The notes under the pieces: model-generated | Seen by the model: the letters and a program-made list of their open reading frames with translations, nothing else | Told to the model about the DNA's origin: nothing | Database searches by the model: none | Position numbers and translations under genes: made by a program | From: Primulina eburnea | Taxonomy: Eukaryota > Streptophyta > Magnoliopsida > Lamiales > Gesneriaceae | DNA: 64,000 nt | Direction: 5' to 3' | NCBI RefSeq assembly: GCF_022965805.1 | Contig: NC_133101.1 | Coordinates: forward strand, 45,898,342-45,962,341 | Shown here: positions 1 through 11,598 of the stretch, one piece after another | Position numbering within the stretch: position 1 is the first letter of the stretch | Layout: each line of letters opens with the position of its first letter

Positions 1-1201
1 TTTAGTCATGATCTTAACAGTTAAGATTATACCTTATGAGAATTTAAAATTTTAAGAAAGTTGGGGTACGACGATGGTTAGTTTAATTGGTAGACGCACG
101 TAAGAGGTGAGGTAGACACCTTGCCTTGAGAAATTTTGGAAGTCATTAACAAACTTGGGACTAAACGGATATGTGTATTAGAATTATTTTATTCAAAGTT
201 ATTTGGATTAGGTCAATTTTAATTTGAAATTTATGGGATATTTGCTCATACGGAAATTTTGGGTGAAATAAAAACAAAAGATAATTAGTTGTGATCAATA
301 TTAGTTATCAATTGGTAAATATTAAGAATTTTTATCAAGTAAGAAATCTAAAAACTTGATATGGGGATTCTAGAATTCTATGGGTTATAAGTGAAATTGA
401 TTTAGTAAAGTTAGTCTAATGCTACCATGAGTTAACTTATTAAGTTTATATGCTAGAATTAAGTAAGCATTAAGGACACATAAGAATGCGACACTTGTTC
501 CAACGAGGAAAGTCCAGAGTCTTAGGCCTCAACTATATTGTAATTGGAAAGAAAGTAATTTAAGCATGTAATTGGGACTTGAAGGACTTTAAAATATTGG
601 TAGAAGGTCAATGTTGTATAATTGAGTTTTATGAATTAACGTTATTCGAGGTTTAATATTGCAACAATTTTATATTTGGGGTATACTTGTAAATAGTTAA
701 GTTACGTAAGTGCGATAAAGATTCGATTCAAGGATCTTAGGCTAATTTTGTTATGGAGACGAGATAAGATTTAACTTTTAAGTATATCACCGAGGATAGA
801 AGTCGGTTAGTAAATTTTGGTGCTAAGGTTTCTTAAATCGAACTGCATAAATGCTAAGGAAATAGGTCGATGAACATTGCAGGCATAACATAAGAAAAGT
901 AATGTGCGATAAGTTTGGACATCCATATCTAGTCTGAGGAATTGCGAGATAAGCCAAATTCGAAGTTATAATAGAATGGAACTAAGTCACCCAAGTCGTT
1001 TTAAGTTGTGATTCGCAATCAAGGATTCAGTAGGCAATTTAATTAGGATTGAGGAGATGTAAGGACAACTCAATACTTATTTTATCAGATTAGCGCAGCG
1101 GAAGCGTGGACTATTTGGATTCTAGAATTAAGAGTCTAAACTTTTTGTTTGTTGAGGGTAAGCGAATTTCGGGGACGAAATTCAATTTAAGGGAGGAAGA
1201 T
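1..1201 (+). other. 3' internal tail of a plus-strand Ty3/gypsy element, non-coding
   Basis: This 1.2-kb AT-rich stretch has no open frame of useful length on either strand. It ends in a block typical of the 3' end of chromovirus internal regions: an 'ATTTCGGGGACGAAATTC' stretch at about 1166-1183, then a polypurine tract (1189-1201), then an LTR start. I read it as the untranslated region between pol and the 3' LTR. The coding part would lie to the left of the window. Base composition matches the adjoining LTR. No other signal is visible. Confidence 0.6.
1189..1201 (+). other. Polypurine tract of the L1 element
   Basis: The purine run AAGGGAGGAAGAT sits directly before the LTR start TGTAACGTCCCG. 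In LTR retrotransposons this tract primes plus-strand DNA synthesis, so it fixes the orientation of the left element as plus. Confidence 0.7.
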
Positions 1202-3438
1202 TGTAACGTCCCGAAAATTTGAAGGTCCACGTGAACCACATGCATGCAAACTATTGTATTTTTTGGCATTTTTTAAAATTGTTTTAATGCTTTAAATGCA
1301 TGTTTATTTCATTAATAATGTTTTAATTTATTGTTTATTTAAAGTGCAATCTAGGATTTTATTTTAAATTATGTATTTAATTATTTTTATTCATTTTATG
1401 CATAATCATGTATGATAGGATTTAATTCATGAAATTTTAAAAATTCATGCATTAGGTTTTCTAAGTGCATTTTACGCTCGAACGAGGAACGAAGACCGGA
1501 GAATTTTCAGAAAAAATATTTTATTATATGATCTATTTTTATAAATTAATTTAAGCATTTTTAAGGGTATTTTTAAAAAATGGGATTTTATTTGGGTATT
1601 TTTACCCGCAAGATTTTATTTTTAACGGTACACAAATTTTATCGATTCGGGGGACTTTTTAAAAGTTCGGCTAATATTTTCAAAATCTTTTCAACACGAA
1701 TATTTTTCGGGAGTGCGTTTTGACTTAATGGGCCTATTTTTAAATTTATTGGCCTTAAAATTCTTTTCAAACTCTTAATTAAGAAATTGGTCCCATTAGC
1801 TATTTGTTGTCTATTTAAATAATACTAAACGTACACTAAACCTAACATTTGCCCCCATCAGCCGGCACCCTCCCCACTCACCATTATTCCTCTCGTTTTC
1901 AGCAGCCTCCACCTCCTCCAATCACAAGATTTCTCGTTATTTTAGCTGCTACAAAGTTCGGTGGCTCCATTTTTCCTTTGCTCATCCCTTCGGCTAGTGA
2001 TTATCCGAGCTTTTGTCCTCAAACAAAATCCAAGGCACGCTATGTACTTTAATTTTGCATCATACTCGTTATATGTATACTGTTATGTGCTTTATTGGTT
2101 CTGAACTTTCTCGATCCCGCATGATACAAGACAGTTTTCGATTTTTGGTTCAAGTTCTAGCATCGCTTACATTTAACTCATGTTTTATTGCTGGGTTTTG
2201 CAAAGGGGCTGTTTTCTTGCACTATCAGGGGACTGTACACGAGGAGGTTGAAAGAATTTAGGTGCTGGAGTCACGGCTGGGTCTCGTGGTTCGGTTGTAG
2301 GATGAAGGGGAACATCGGGTGATGTATGTAGGGGCTGGATCTCGGGTGCGTGCATGGAGGGCTGTGCATGGCTTGATCCTAGCCAAGGAACCAACTCCCT
2401 GGGGTCTTTGATGGAACTAGGAGAAGGCTGAGGGTAGCTGGTCATGGCCGCTAAATGGTTCGAAGGGTTTTGGCTAGGTGCTCTCGAGTGAGACGGGGAA
2501 GGGTCTTTGTTGGGGAGATGCTCATGTTCGAGAGATTGGGAAGCTTAGGGTGTGCTTTGGCAAGTCTAGGGGTGAGTCCTCGAGTGTTGCACGGTCCAGC
2601 ATGGGGCTGGTACAGAACAGGTTTAGTCTAAAGGGGGCTGAAATCGCGTTGGCTAAGTATGAACTTAGGGTGCAAAGTGCTCTTGAATTCTTCGGTTATG
2701 TCCAGCAGCTTTTTGGGGCATTTCGGGGACCTTAGTGAATCTGGTATGCGTGGTTTTAGGCCCTTTTAAGTGTTTATTAGGCGTGGTAAAAAGTTGGGAA
2801 TAAATCGGTTAAGTTTCGGGTTGATTCGGGTTAAAACCGGGACCCCGGTCCAAGTTTTAAAACGAATCTGTTAAGCTTTGAAATTGGCTCGATTTTACGT
2901 GTAAGAAATAATTTTAACATGTTTTGGGATGATCTTAAGGACTTTGGTAAGCTTCGGGTCAATTTTAGAGGTCCAGGGGTGAAACGATAATTTTTGGATT
3001 TCCAAGGGCAAAATGGGCATTTTGCACCCGGGGTAAGATTTTGGTCCTAGCAGCGCCCTGAGCACAAACCATGATATTTTTAAATGTCATGCATCACGTT
3101 TACGATTTTTATGCTATTATAATAATTATGGTGCATGCTTGGTTTAAAGGAATTAAGAGAGGAATTAAGTGAGAAAGTGAAGAGCACTCCGTCTCCGCCG
3201 CGCCGCGTCGTTATTTCGTTTGTTTTCTGTCAAAACAAACCAAGGCATGTTTATATCTTCTTTCACTCTTCAATCAAGCCATATAGGTATTTTTAAATAT
3301 CGCAAGTACATGATTTCAAGGCAAGAAGATCGAAATTGTTCATATTTAATTATGTTGGTTAATTATATTACGTGCACAGAAAATATTCATTTTTGAGATT
3401 TATACGATGTTGCTTGTGGTCACTTTACTATCATGATT

Positions 3439-3640
3439 AAATCCGGTCGCCAGTTACCTGTCCGGTCGTCAGTTACCGGTTATGGTAGCATTATTAAATC
3501 CGGTCGCCAGTTACCGGTCCGGTCGCCAGTTACCGGTCAGTTCATTTTCACCCAGTATACTGTGGCAGTAGTCTGATCAGACTTACATTATTAAATCCGG
3601 TCGCCAGTTACCGGTCCGGTCGCCAGTTACCGGTCAGTTC
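3439..3640 (+). repeat. Tandem CCGGTCGCCAGTTACCGG repeats in LTR L1
   Basis: Six near-identical copies of a roughly 20-bp unit, arranged as three doublets separated by 40 to 90 bp. Each unit is an imperfect inverted repeat (CCGGT ... ACCGG), so each could form a short hairpin. LTR L2 has analogous but unrelated units (CCGTTCATG...AACGGG) at about the same distance from its 3' end. Confidence 0.85.
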
Positions 3641-3876
3641 AGTACAGTGCAGGGACCACTTGCGTAGACCATAATCTCACCAGAAAATTATTACAAGTTA
3701 TTTAATGACAGGGCTCCAAGGAGCAACCATTTTCATTTATGATTTCCCAGTTCAGTGATGCACGTATTATAGTTAATCATGACACGACATTTTTACGATA
3801 TGCCTCATGACATGATATTTTCACTTGCATGCAATTTTACTATTTATTTACTTGTTATTTACGATATATGTATGTT

Positions 3877-3912
3877 GAGTCTTTAGACTCACTAGACTTG
3901 ATTGTTGTAGGT
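3877..3912 (+). promoter_or_regulatory. Conserved LTR module in L1: GAGTCTTTAGACTC hairpin, CTCAC, TAGGT
   Basis: GAGTC-TTTA-GACTC is a perfect 5-bp stem with a 4-nt loop. Its end overlaps CTCAC, and TAGGT follows 15 bp later. The same arrangement recurs in L2 and G with identical hairpin sequence, although the rest of these LTRs is strongly diverged. Function unknown; position about 260-300 bp from the LTR 3' end. Confidence 0.6.
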
Positions 3913-4173
3913 ACTCATGATGTCGGGGCCGAGGGCGGGGACCAGTGAGCTAGCTTGGGTCAGCAGTAGTGGAACCCGAGGACCTCATTTACTGCACTTA
4001 CCATTTTTTTATGCTCAAACATTTTATCAGTGTTGGATTACTTTAAATAATCTCTTCCGCTGCAAATTTTGAACATTAAACTTGATTTATCCATTTAGTT
4101 CGTGAATGAGGCAATTTTGATTATTTTAAAAAGAAAATTTTAATTTTTCCGCAAATTTGCAAACTCCAATTTT

Positions 4174-5400
4174 TTAGGCCTTTATATCAATACCACTACT
4201 AGATACTATATGACCCAAAAATGCTATTTTCTCCGACCAGAATTCACACTTACTGAATTTTGCATACAACTTGTGGCTCTGCAAAACCTGCAATACTGTT
4301 CTTAAATGCCGACTGTGCTCCTCATGGTTCTTCGAGTATATAAGAATGTCGTCAATGAACACTATGACTAACTGATCTAAGTAGGGTTGAAATACTCGGT
4401 TCATGATGTCCATAAAAAATTCTGGAGCATTAGTTAGTCTGTAAGGCATCGCTAAGAACTCGTAATGCCCATATCTGGTTCTGAAGGCTGTCTTATGAAC
4501 ATCTGCATCTTTCACCTTCAGCTGGTGATACCACGATCGAAGATCTATCTTAGAGAACACTGTAGCTCCCTCACTAACCGAAAAAGTCCTCGATCCTTGG
4601 AAGTGGGTATTTATTCTTGATTGTTACCTTGTTCAGTTCTCGGTAATCGATACACAGCCTCATGCTCCCATCCTTCTTCTTTACGAAAAGTACTGGTGCG
4701 CCCCATTGTGAGAAACAAGGACGGATGAATTCTTTGTCTAGGAGCTCCTGAATCTGCTACTTGAGCTCTAACATCTCTGTTGGAGCTAAACGATACGGTG
4801 CCTTAGAGATTGGCATGGTTCCTGGCAAAATATCAATGGTGAACTCCATCTCTCTCTCTGGTGGAAGGCCTGTGATGTCATCTGGAAAAACGTCAGGAAA
4901 TTCTCTGACTACTGGTACATCAGATAATGACGGAGTGGTTACGTCAGGTGCAGAAACAACGTTGGCCAAGAAAGCCTAACAACCTTTGTGCATAAGTCTC
5001 CGCGCCTGCATGCAAGAGATCATGCGAGGGAAACTCCTCCATCTAGCTGGCTCAAAGAGAAACTGCTCCATGCCCAACGGTCTTACCAACACTGACCTTT
5101 TCTGGAAATCAATAAGAACTCTGTTCTTCGTCAGCCAGTCCATTCCCAAAATAATATCAAACTCTGGCATTGGCATCAGAATCAAATAGGCATACACTAG
5201 GTGGCCCTGCAGTTCCAGATCGATGTCTCTGACCACGCTTGTAGCTGTTAATTCTTCTCCATGGGACTGCCACTGTATAGCTCATGTCGAGTCCAATAGA
5301 CTTGACGTCTAGATGATCAGAGAACGTCTCCGAAATAAAAGAGTGGGTGGCCCCTGAATCTATCAAGGCCTTTGTGGCTACTCTCTTTACGAAATATTTC
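4174..5400 (-). pseudogene. pol: L2 protease and truncated reverse transcriptase
   Basis: Protease is marked by the aspartic motif D-S-G-A-T-H-S-F near 5340-5366. It is followed, after frame changes near 5236 and 4970, by the linker that precedes RT. The RT palm (4174-4760) shows the [10 protein letters not shown] region and the catalytic FIDD motif, and ends right after the '[11 protein letters not shown]' segment, so the thumb, RNase H and integrase are lost. At least three frame breaks lie between the protease and RT. The domain order is that of plant chromoviruses. Non-functional. Confidence 0.8.
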
Positions 5401-5580
5401 CTGAGAGACGTTGGTACAACACAAAAACTTATATCCCAAAAATTCTAATCTTAACCTCAAGCACAGTAGAAAAATCTCTACCCCAGTCAACCAAAATACT
5501 ACTAGCACACTAATAATCCAAAAAATAAAATTCAAAACATGAATGACAAAACTAATACTGTGCTGAATTAAATAAGATAC
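5401..5580 (-). other. 180-bp T-rich insertion between zinc knuckle and protease: possible intron
   Basis: On the minus strand this segment begins GTATCTTATT and ends CGTCTCTCAG, so it has GT...AG borders. It is T-rich and full of stops, and separates the Gag carboxy-terminus (5581 upward) from the start of the protease (5400 downward), domains that are contiguous in elements C and E. A canonical GT-AG splice leaves the frame one base off at the protease side, which a nearby 1-bp deletion in TATTTC could explain. It may instead be a small unrelated insertion. Confidence 0.4.
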
Positions 5581-6665
5581 TAGTCAACAAGATCGTGTCT
5601 GGGTCCGCCTCCTGAGCATGCATGACGAACACCTTTCCTTGAGTCACACTTCCCTGGGTCGGTTGCATCCACTGTGGGCAGTCCTTCAACATGTGGTCAC
5701 TGGCTCCACATTTAAAGCATTTGCCCGATCCCCACAAACACTGTCCCGGATGTTGGCGATTACACTTCGGGCACACCGGGAAATTATCAGGCCTTTGAGG
5801 AGCCTTCTGCTGAGGGATAGGACCCTTGCCCTTCGGCGGTCCCTGAAATGGCCTCTTCCCCTGCTGTCCCTGGAAAGGTCTCTTAAACTGGGGTCGCTGT
5901 TGCTACTGCTGTTGAGGTGCCTGATAGGGCCTCTTGCCCTGTCTATCATTCTCGATGTCTCTTTGGTCCTGCTCTGCCGCCAAGGCTCTAGATACGGCAA
6001 TAGTATAGGAAGGCGGACCAGCAACCCTCACATCACGACGCAAAATCGGCCGTAAGCCATCATTAAAATGCCTCAGCTTCTCCCGGGCATCATTTGCAAT
6101 TAATGGCACGAAGTGACACCCCCTCTCGAACTTCCTCACAAACTCTGCTATGCTGCTATCTCCCTGTCGCAGCGTCATGAACTCCCTGGTCAGTCTGGAG
6201 CGTACTTCATCAGTGAAGTACTTGGAGTAGAAAACTTCTTTTAACCCATTCCACGTCAGTGTTTGCAAGTTCACTGACACTGATGCACTTTCCCACCAAA
6301 TCCTGGCGTCTCCTGACAGAAGAAATGTGGCACACCTGATTCTGTCTGCATCCTGCAGCTGCATGAAATCAAAAATCACCTCGATCGATTTAATCCATCC
6401 CTCAGCCACCATCGGGTCAGTAGTCCCCGAGAACTCTTCAGGATCCATCCTCCTAAACCTTTCATACACCTGCCTCTGGTTTGGGCCTCGTCTCTGTGTC
6501 CACTGCAGCGTTGTTCCCTGTAAACTGTGCGAAGAACTAAGTCATACCTGCAAGCATCTGTGCCTGCATATCTAGCGGTGGGTGAGGAGAAGTGGCCCTC
6601 TCCCCATCACAAGCCTCTCTGTCCTCATCCCTTGCTCCACGGGTAACCAAACGTCTAGGAGGCAT
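5581..6665 (-). pseudogene. gag: L2 Gag with zinc knuckle
   Basis: The likely start is the ATG at 6665-6663 (MPPRR...), the usual start for these elements, 220 bp from the primer-binding site. The retrotransposon Gag domain is clear in 5903-6469 (DPMVAEGWIKSIEVIFDF, then CATFLLSGDARIWWES and EFMTLRQGDSSIAEFVRKF). A two-part cysteine motif, CPKCNRQHPGQC then CFKCGASDHMLKDC, lies at about 5690-5776. Stops occur near 6537 and 5900. The product would package element RNA. Interrupted, so non-functional. Confidence 0.8.
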
Positions 6666-6884
6666 ACCGTTCTAAAATTTACCCAACATATAATCCAGCA
6701 TACAATAACCTAATATCAGTATCGTAGGATGCACGAAATTTGAACTTAAAACATGTACATTATGAAATCGTGACTTGATGCTTACTACATGAATGAATTT
6801 AAAACTTTAAAACTTACAAACTTGAGGTGTGACTTCGTGAGCTTCTCGCAACTGGTAGAAGGCATAACTCTTTACAAGAACATC

Positions 6885-6896
6885 GCTCTGATACCA
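6885..6896 (-). other. Primer-binding site of L2
   Basis: The plus strand reads GCTCTGATACCA, the reverse complement of TGGTATCAGAGC, which pairs with the 3' end of plant initiator tRNA-Met. It lies two bases inside the LTR end (TGTAACGTAC... at 6899), so the LTR to its right is the 5' LTR of a minus-strand element. Confidence 0.9.
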
Positions 6897-7200
6897 ACTG
6901 TAACGTACTGTACTTTTAAACTACTTGAAATTTTGCGGAAAATAAATATTTTCTTAAATATGAAATAAACTTTCAAATTGCGATCATGCATAATCCGTTC
7001 TAAAAAAAATAACTGCAACCAAATGTTCGAAATTAAAAATTTTCTAAAGCATTTGGCTAGGCATCATGACAGTAACATAAAATCAGAGTATTTGAAACTT
7101 TCATAAATTCTTAAAAATATGGCGGTCCTCGGGTTTAGCCTCCCGCTCAGTACAAGCCAGCTCACTGGTTCTCACCCCTCGTCTCCTCAAATGCATCCTC

Positions 7201-7236
7201 ACCTGCATCGATCAAGTCTAGTGAGTCTAAAGACTC
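7201..7236 (-). promoter_or_regulatory. Conserved LTR module in L2
   Basis: On the minus strand: GAGTCTTTAGACTC hairpin (7236-7223), overlapping CTCAC, then CAGGT at 7205-7201. It matches L1 and G in sequence and in its distance of roughly 300 bp from the LTR 3' end. Function unknown. Confidence 0.6.
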
Positions 7237-7564
7237 AACATGTATAAACTGGGAGTAACGAGTAATACATAATAAAATCGCATGAAACTTTAAAATAGAG
7301 CGTACGTACTTGAAACTTGAACTTGCATACTTAAAAGCCTGAACGTAACATACTTGAAACTTGTGCATACATACAAAAACATAGACGTGCCATCATCATA
7401 CGACTTTTCCTAAACATGCTTGCATACTTGTACATACTTGAACATTCATAAAATTCATCATTTTTGCGTAGAGGCATGTTTCAAAGCAAGTGACCCATAC
7501 ATAAATACGCCTGATCAGACTAGACCACAGTACTAGGCTGACAGAGAAGATCCACTGTCACATA

Positions 7565-7665
7565 CATGAGATCCCCGTTCATGTTTTAACGGGTGGATTG
7601 GTCCCCGTTCATGCTTCAACGCTTCCCAATCCTGATCTAAACCCGTTCATGCTTTAACGGGGTGG
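7565..7665 (-). repeat. CCGTTCATG...AACGGG inverted-repeat units in LTR L2
   Basis: Three units of CCCGTTCATGYTTNAACGGG type, each able to pair its ends (CCGTT with AACGG). They stand where L1 carries its CCGGTCGCC units. The sequences are unrelated, so position and structure rather than sequence appear to be shared. Confidence 0.6.
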
Positions 7666-9628
7666 AGAGGTCCTCGGCCACGTTCACCGACTTCCAAACC
7701 CATTCATAATTTGGTCACAAGACATTTAGCATACCTCAAAAACTTAAAATATTTTCTTTTGCACGTCGAACATACTTACTTGGCGTTGAGGCATTCGTTG
7801 GATCTCGCTTGGGGACGCTGCTGCAATATACTAACATGAGTTCAAACACTTATCTTTCATAGCTTAGACGTAGGTACTCGTGCTCATCACCGAACTAAAT
7901 AAATAGCTTATGACATTATAAATATCTCAGGACTTGAACTCGTTTAATAATCGTACTAAGCCATGATATAGAACCCCAAAACAAATCCTATATTTTTACA
8001 TAAATAAATTTAAACCATCGTACTAAACCATGATATAGAACCCCAAAGCAAATCTAAAAAAATTATTTTTTTAAATTTTTTTTTTGAGGGGGGTACACGT
8101 ACCCCGTCTAGGGGTCCATGTAGGTACGAAAATTTCGTATTTTTGAAGGAAAAAGGACACGGACTCCGTGTAGGGGTCCGGGTACGCTCTGTAATTGGAA
8201 ATTCACGAAAATTCACTAAGTTAATCATTCACCCTTTCAATCCAAGCCTAAAGACCATGAACCAACATCTCAAGACTCATCCTAGGATGGTATTACATTG
8301 ATTCAAACACGTAAAAACACCCCAAACGTCCCCAAGCATCGACAAGTAACTTCAATACAATAATAACCCGTAATTCGACATCGTTTCGCTTCCTACGACT
8401 TCTATTACATTCCAAGCCAATCCCGACCCCAACAAACCACCAAATAACACCTAAAAACATCCCATAACGTATCTAAATGCAGTAACACAAGTCCGGCGAT
8501 GTCCAACGAAGCCTGCAACAAATAACTTCAAGAATATGTCAAGAACAAATTTTCATAAAATTCGCAGTTTGAGCAGTCCCACGAAAACAATCATAACTCA
8601 CTCATTTCTTATCCAAATATTTATAATTTTATATCAAATCGAAGGTATCAAAAAGTTCTACGTTTCATACGTTGAACGTTTTTCTAGAAAACCGACCGAA
8701 AATTCGCAGTAATTAAAAAGACAACAAATTCGAGTTTTCAGAACCAAAAACCGTTTCAAAAGTGATCCAACCATATTTTCTCAAGCTCTTACATAACATA
8801 TACATGATTTTAATACAATAAACATCAAAATATTTACTATGACAATATCGATGCAAAAACGAAAGAATATACATGCCTTTGATCTTTAAAACTCACGATA
8901 CGCTGAATATCGAAGCTACCCGGTGCGGGAAATGATCTGGGCGACTTGAGGCAGGATTTTTTTTTTTTTTGCTGCTAAACCAACGAAGGATTGCTGAATG
9001 AAATATGGAGAGGTAGATGATGAAAAAGGAAGTTGATGGAAGAGAGTTTCAAAGAAACTTCTCTTCTCCTTCACCAAACCAAAAATGAAAATTTGCATGT
9101 GTGTATTGGTAGAATAAATAGGTGATTTGAGTTTGACCAAAACAAATGAATAAAATGTGTGTGTGTGTGTGTGTGCGCAAGTGTAGTAAGTTATTTAATT
9201 AATGCTAATTAAGGGTTTTAAATTAATAATGAACTTGTTAATTAAGGCTACCAATCCACTAACAACCTTACTAAAAAAAACCCAAAAGAAATAAAATAAA
9301 ATACATAATTGATAATCTTTAAAATCTTAAAATAACCTATTATTTAAATTAGGCTTTAAAATGTTAAAACTTCATAAAACTTTTATAATGCCTCAATCCT
9401 AACTTAAAATAAAATACCACATTTTAAAATTGCCAAAATCGTCGCTGGTCTCTTTCCCTCAATCCGCATCGAATATTCGCCTGAAACATAAACTCAAGAA
9501 AACATTTTAACGTACACCAAATAAACATAAATAATTAAAATAATGAAATTTCATAAATCATGCATCTCTAAAATCATTTTAAACTTAAATAATTAATTTA
9601 ACAAATTAAATAAATGCAGGGTTTTACG

Positions 9629-9792
9629 TATACTGATTTTGGGTTGTACACATGGCGTAGCCCCTCCGACGCTCAAGTCAGTTACTGAGGATATGTGGGG
9701 AGAGCAGCTAAGGGTGCTACTGAAAACAATATAGTGAATGAATTATCATACACTCAAACCTGATATTTATAGGAGAATACCTGGGCCCTTGA
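9629..9792 (-). repeat. Remnant of a Tat-type LTR or leader of element T
   Basis: On the minus strand this short piece has a TATA box (CTATAAATAT, 9772-9763) and further on the stretch CGTCGGAGGGGCTACGCC, a block I associate with Tat/Ogre-type LTRs. It follows directly on the broken integrase, so a deletion has joined the integrase core to LTR sequence. Identification rests on resemblance only. Confidence 0.45.
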
Positions 9793-10060
9793 TGGGCCTG
9801 TCTTCCACTTGAACTTCAGGACGTCATTCTCAGTGATTCTGGCAAGAGGCTCTGCTTCTACCCATTTTGAAAAATAGTCATCTGCTACCAATAGGAACTT
9901 ATTCTGAGCAGGAGCTATAGGAAAAAGCCCCCAAAATATCTATTCCCCACTGGTCAAAAGGACATGAGGCTGTGACATCCTTCATCGCCGCGGCCGGCCG
10001 GTGATGCAACCGGGCATGGAATTGACAACTATCGCAAGACATCACTAACTCTTGAGCATC
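9793..10060 (-). pseudogene. T integrase remnant
   Basis: Downstream of a stop after the RNase H frame, the minus strand encodes C-DSC-QFHARLHH and then a piece of the integrase core around FDQWGIDILG, which holds the first catalytic Asp. A broken VEAEPLARITENDVLKF segment follows, and the frame ends near 9793. The second Asp and the Glu of the DDE triad are missing. In an intact Tat element about 250 further residues would follow. Confidence 0.75.
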
Positions 10061-11563
10061 CTACAGCACAGAGGGCCAAGCATAACCGGCGAGCATCACT
10101 TTTCTCGCCAACGCATAAGCCCCTAAATGATTTCCGCAAAATCCCTCGTGAACTTCTCGGAGCACATAATCAGCCTCTTGGTAACTCAAGCACCGAAGAA
10201 GCGGCCCTGCAAAAGACGTTCTATACAACACTTCTCCGATCATCACATAATGCGAACAATTTGCTTTCAACTTACGAACTTCGCGAGGGTTAGCAGGAAG
10301 CTTTCCCTCTTTCAGGTAAACAATTATGCCAGTCTTCCAATCCTCCTCCTGTTCAACTGCGGGTGGACTCGTGTGAGGTGTGAGTTCAACTTGAAAGACC
10401 ACATCTCTAGTCTTCCAACTTCCCATTGTTCCTGCCATTTTGGCTAGAGTGTCTGCCTTTTCATTTTCTTTCCTGGGAATCTGTTCAAATGTAATCTCTG
10501 TTAATTTCTCTCTGACTCTGTCCACTTCTCGAGCATACTCAATAAGCTTCTCATCTTTCACATCATAAATCCCCTTCATTTGTTGTGCTACCAACTGTGA
10601 GTCAGAAAAAATAAGTACCCGGGTAGCTCCCACATTTCTGGCTGCTCGAAGTCCTGCCAACACAGCCTCATACTCTGCCTCATTATTGGATGCTCGGAAG
10701 TCAAACCTTACAGCCAAATTCACTTCCACCCCAGCTGGTGAAATCGGTACTACTCCCACCCCACTTCCATCCTTCGACGAGGAACCATCCACATATACCT
10801 TCCAAGGGTCTTCATTCTCATGATGCACAGTCTCAGCCAGAAAATCGGCAAAGGCTTGTGCTTTGATAGCTGTTCTTGGTTCATATTGGATGCCATACTC
10901 TCCCAGCTCAGTAGTCCATTTTACCAAATGGCCAGACATATCGGAATGAGTGAGGATTCTGTCCAATGGAATGTTAGTTAGCACCACAATTGGATGAGAT
11001 ACGAAATAGGGTCTCAAGCGCCTCGCTGTCATCACTAAAGCCAAAGCCAATTTTTCCAACCCTGAATATCTGATCTCTACCCCCTTGAGTGCATGCGAAA
11101 CATAAAAGACCGGCTGTTGAGTCGACCCCTCCAACTTGACAAGGACCGAACTCACAGCTTCCTCGGTGGCAGATAAATATATCCACAAAGGCTCGCCTGC
11201 ATCCGGTTTGGCCAGGACAGGCAGCTCAGCAAGGTATTTTTTCAATTCTTCAAACGCTTTCTCGCAGGCTGGATCCCATTCAAATTTTTTCGCCTTTCTC
11301 AAAGTCCGGAAGAACGGTAAGATTCTATGGGTGGATCTCGAGATAAAACGTGCCAAGGTAGCAATCCTCCCTGTCAACTGCTGAACATCTTTAGGTCCCC
11401 GGGGAGAGACCATATCTTGGATAGCTTGAACTTTCTCGGGGTTAGCTTCAATCCCCCTCTCTGTCACCATATAACCCAGAAACTTCCCACTTTTCACCCC
11501 AAAGATACATTTTTGAGGATTAAACTTCAACCCATAAAACCTGAGGGTGGAAAAGGTCTCCAT
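10061..11563 (-). pseudogene. pol: T polyprotein part: RT thumb, RNase H, archaeal-type RNase H, integrase zinc region
   Basis: A 500-residue open frame. Residues 1-95 are the RT thumb and connection (LTGRIATLARFISRS). Residues 105-235 are a first RNase H whose usual catalytic Asp is absent (LWIYLSATEEAV), as is common in Tat elements. Residues 254-375 form a complete archaeal-type RNase H with D259 (VYVDGSSS), E297, D321 (IFSDSQLV) and D371. Residues 465-500 start the integrase zinc domain. The second RNase H is an established Tat-lineage feature. The frame is open but flanked by stops and deletions, so it is part of a dead element. Confidence 0.88.
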
Positions 11564-11598
11564 TAAGTCAGGTACTAGCTGGGATGAATCCTTAGACT

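Larger units (their letters stand above)
1202..4173 (+). repeat. LTR L1, 3' LTR of a Tekay-type gypsy element, 3' end truncated
   Basis: Starts TGTAACGTCCCGAAAATTT after a polypurine tract. The same start is found, on the minus strand, at the end of solo LTR G (51530), so both belong to one family. The LTR is nearly 3 kb, has a TATA-like CTATTTAAATA near 1813, tandem inverted repeats at 3439-3640 and the shared hairpin module at 3877-3912. A TTTTCCGCAAATTTG box near 4146 matches the last part of LTR L2, but the expected terminal ...GTTACA is absent: sequence switches to element L2 RT at about 4170-4177. Small open frames inside it (for example 1849-2052 and 2478-2735) resemble no known protein and I do not call them genes. 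Confidence 0.75.
4174..9628 (-). mobile_element. Element L2: truncated Tekay-type Ty3/gypsy element
   Basis: Read on the minus strand the order is LTR (9628-6899), primer-binding site, gag, zinc knuckle, protease, partial reverse transcriptase. The element stops abruptly at about 4174 inside RT, where LTR L1 begins in opposite orientation. RNase H, integrase and the 3' LTR are missing. Several frameshifts and stops break the remaining coding part. The right end abuts a remnant of the Tat element T at about 9628; no TSD can be tested because the other end is gone. Confidence 0.8.
6899..9628 (-). repeat. LTR L2, 5' LTR of the truncated element
   Basis: Bounded on the left by the primer-binding site and on the right by the change to Tat-type sequence after GGGTTTTACG near 9628. 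The outer end is slightly eroded (TGTAAAACCC expected in minus orientation). At about 2.7 kb it resembles L1 in length and layout but is only distantly similar. It contains the hairpin module (7201-7236), CCGTTCATG...AACGGG repeats (about 7565-7660), a (GT)n microsatellite at 9156-9174 and poly-T at 8950-8970. No genuine gene is seen in it. Confidence 0.75.

Noticed and set aside
3439..3640. CRISPR-like array of 20-bp repeats
   Set aside because: Spacing is irregular, some units are directly adjacent, and the context is a plant LTR. These are LTR tandem repeats.
1202..9628. Inversion of the 3' half of one element, or self-integration, to explain L1 facing L2
   Set aside because: LTR L1 and LTR L2 are only distantly similar (different starts and repeat units), so they cannot be the two LTRs of one element.
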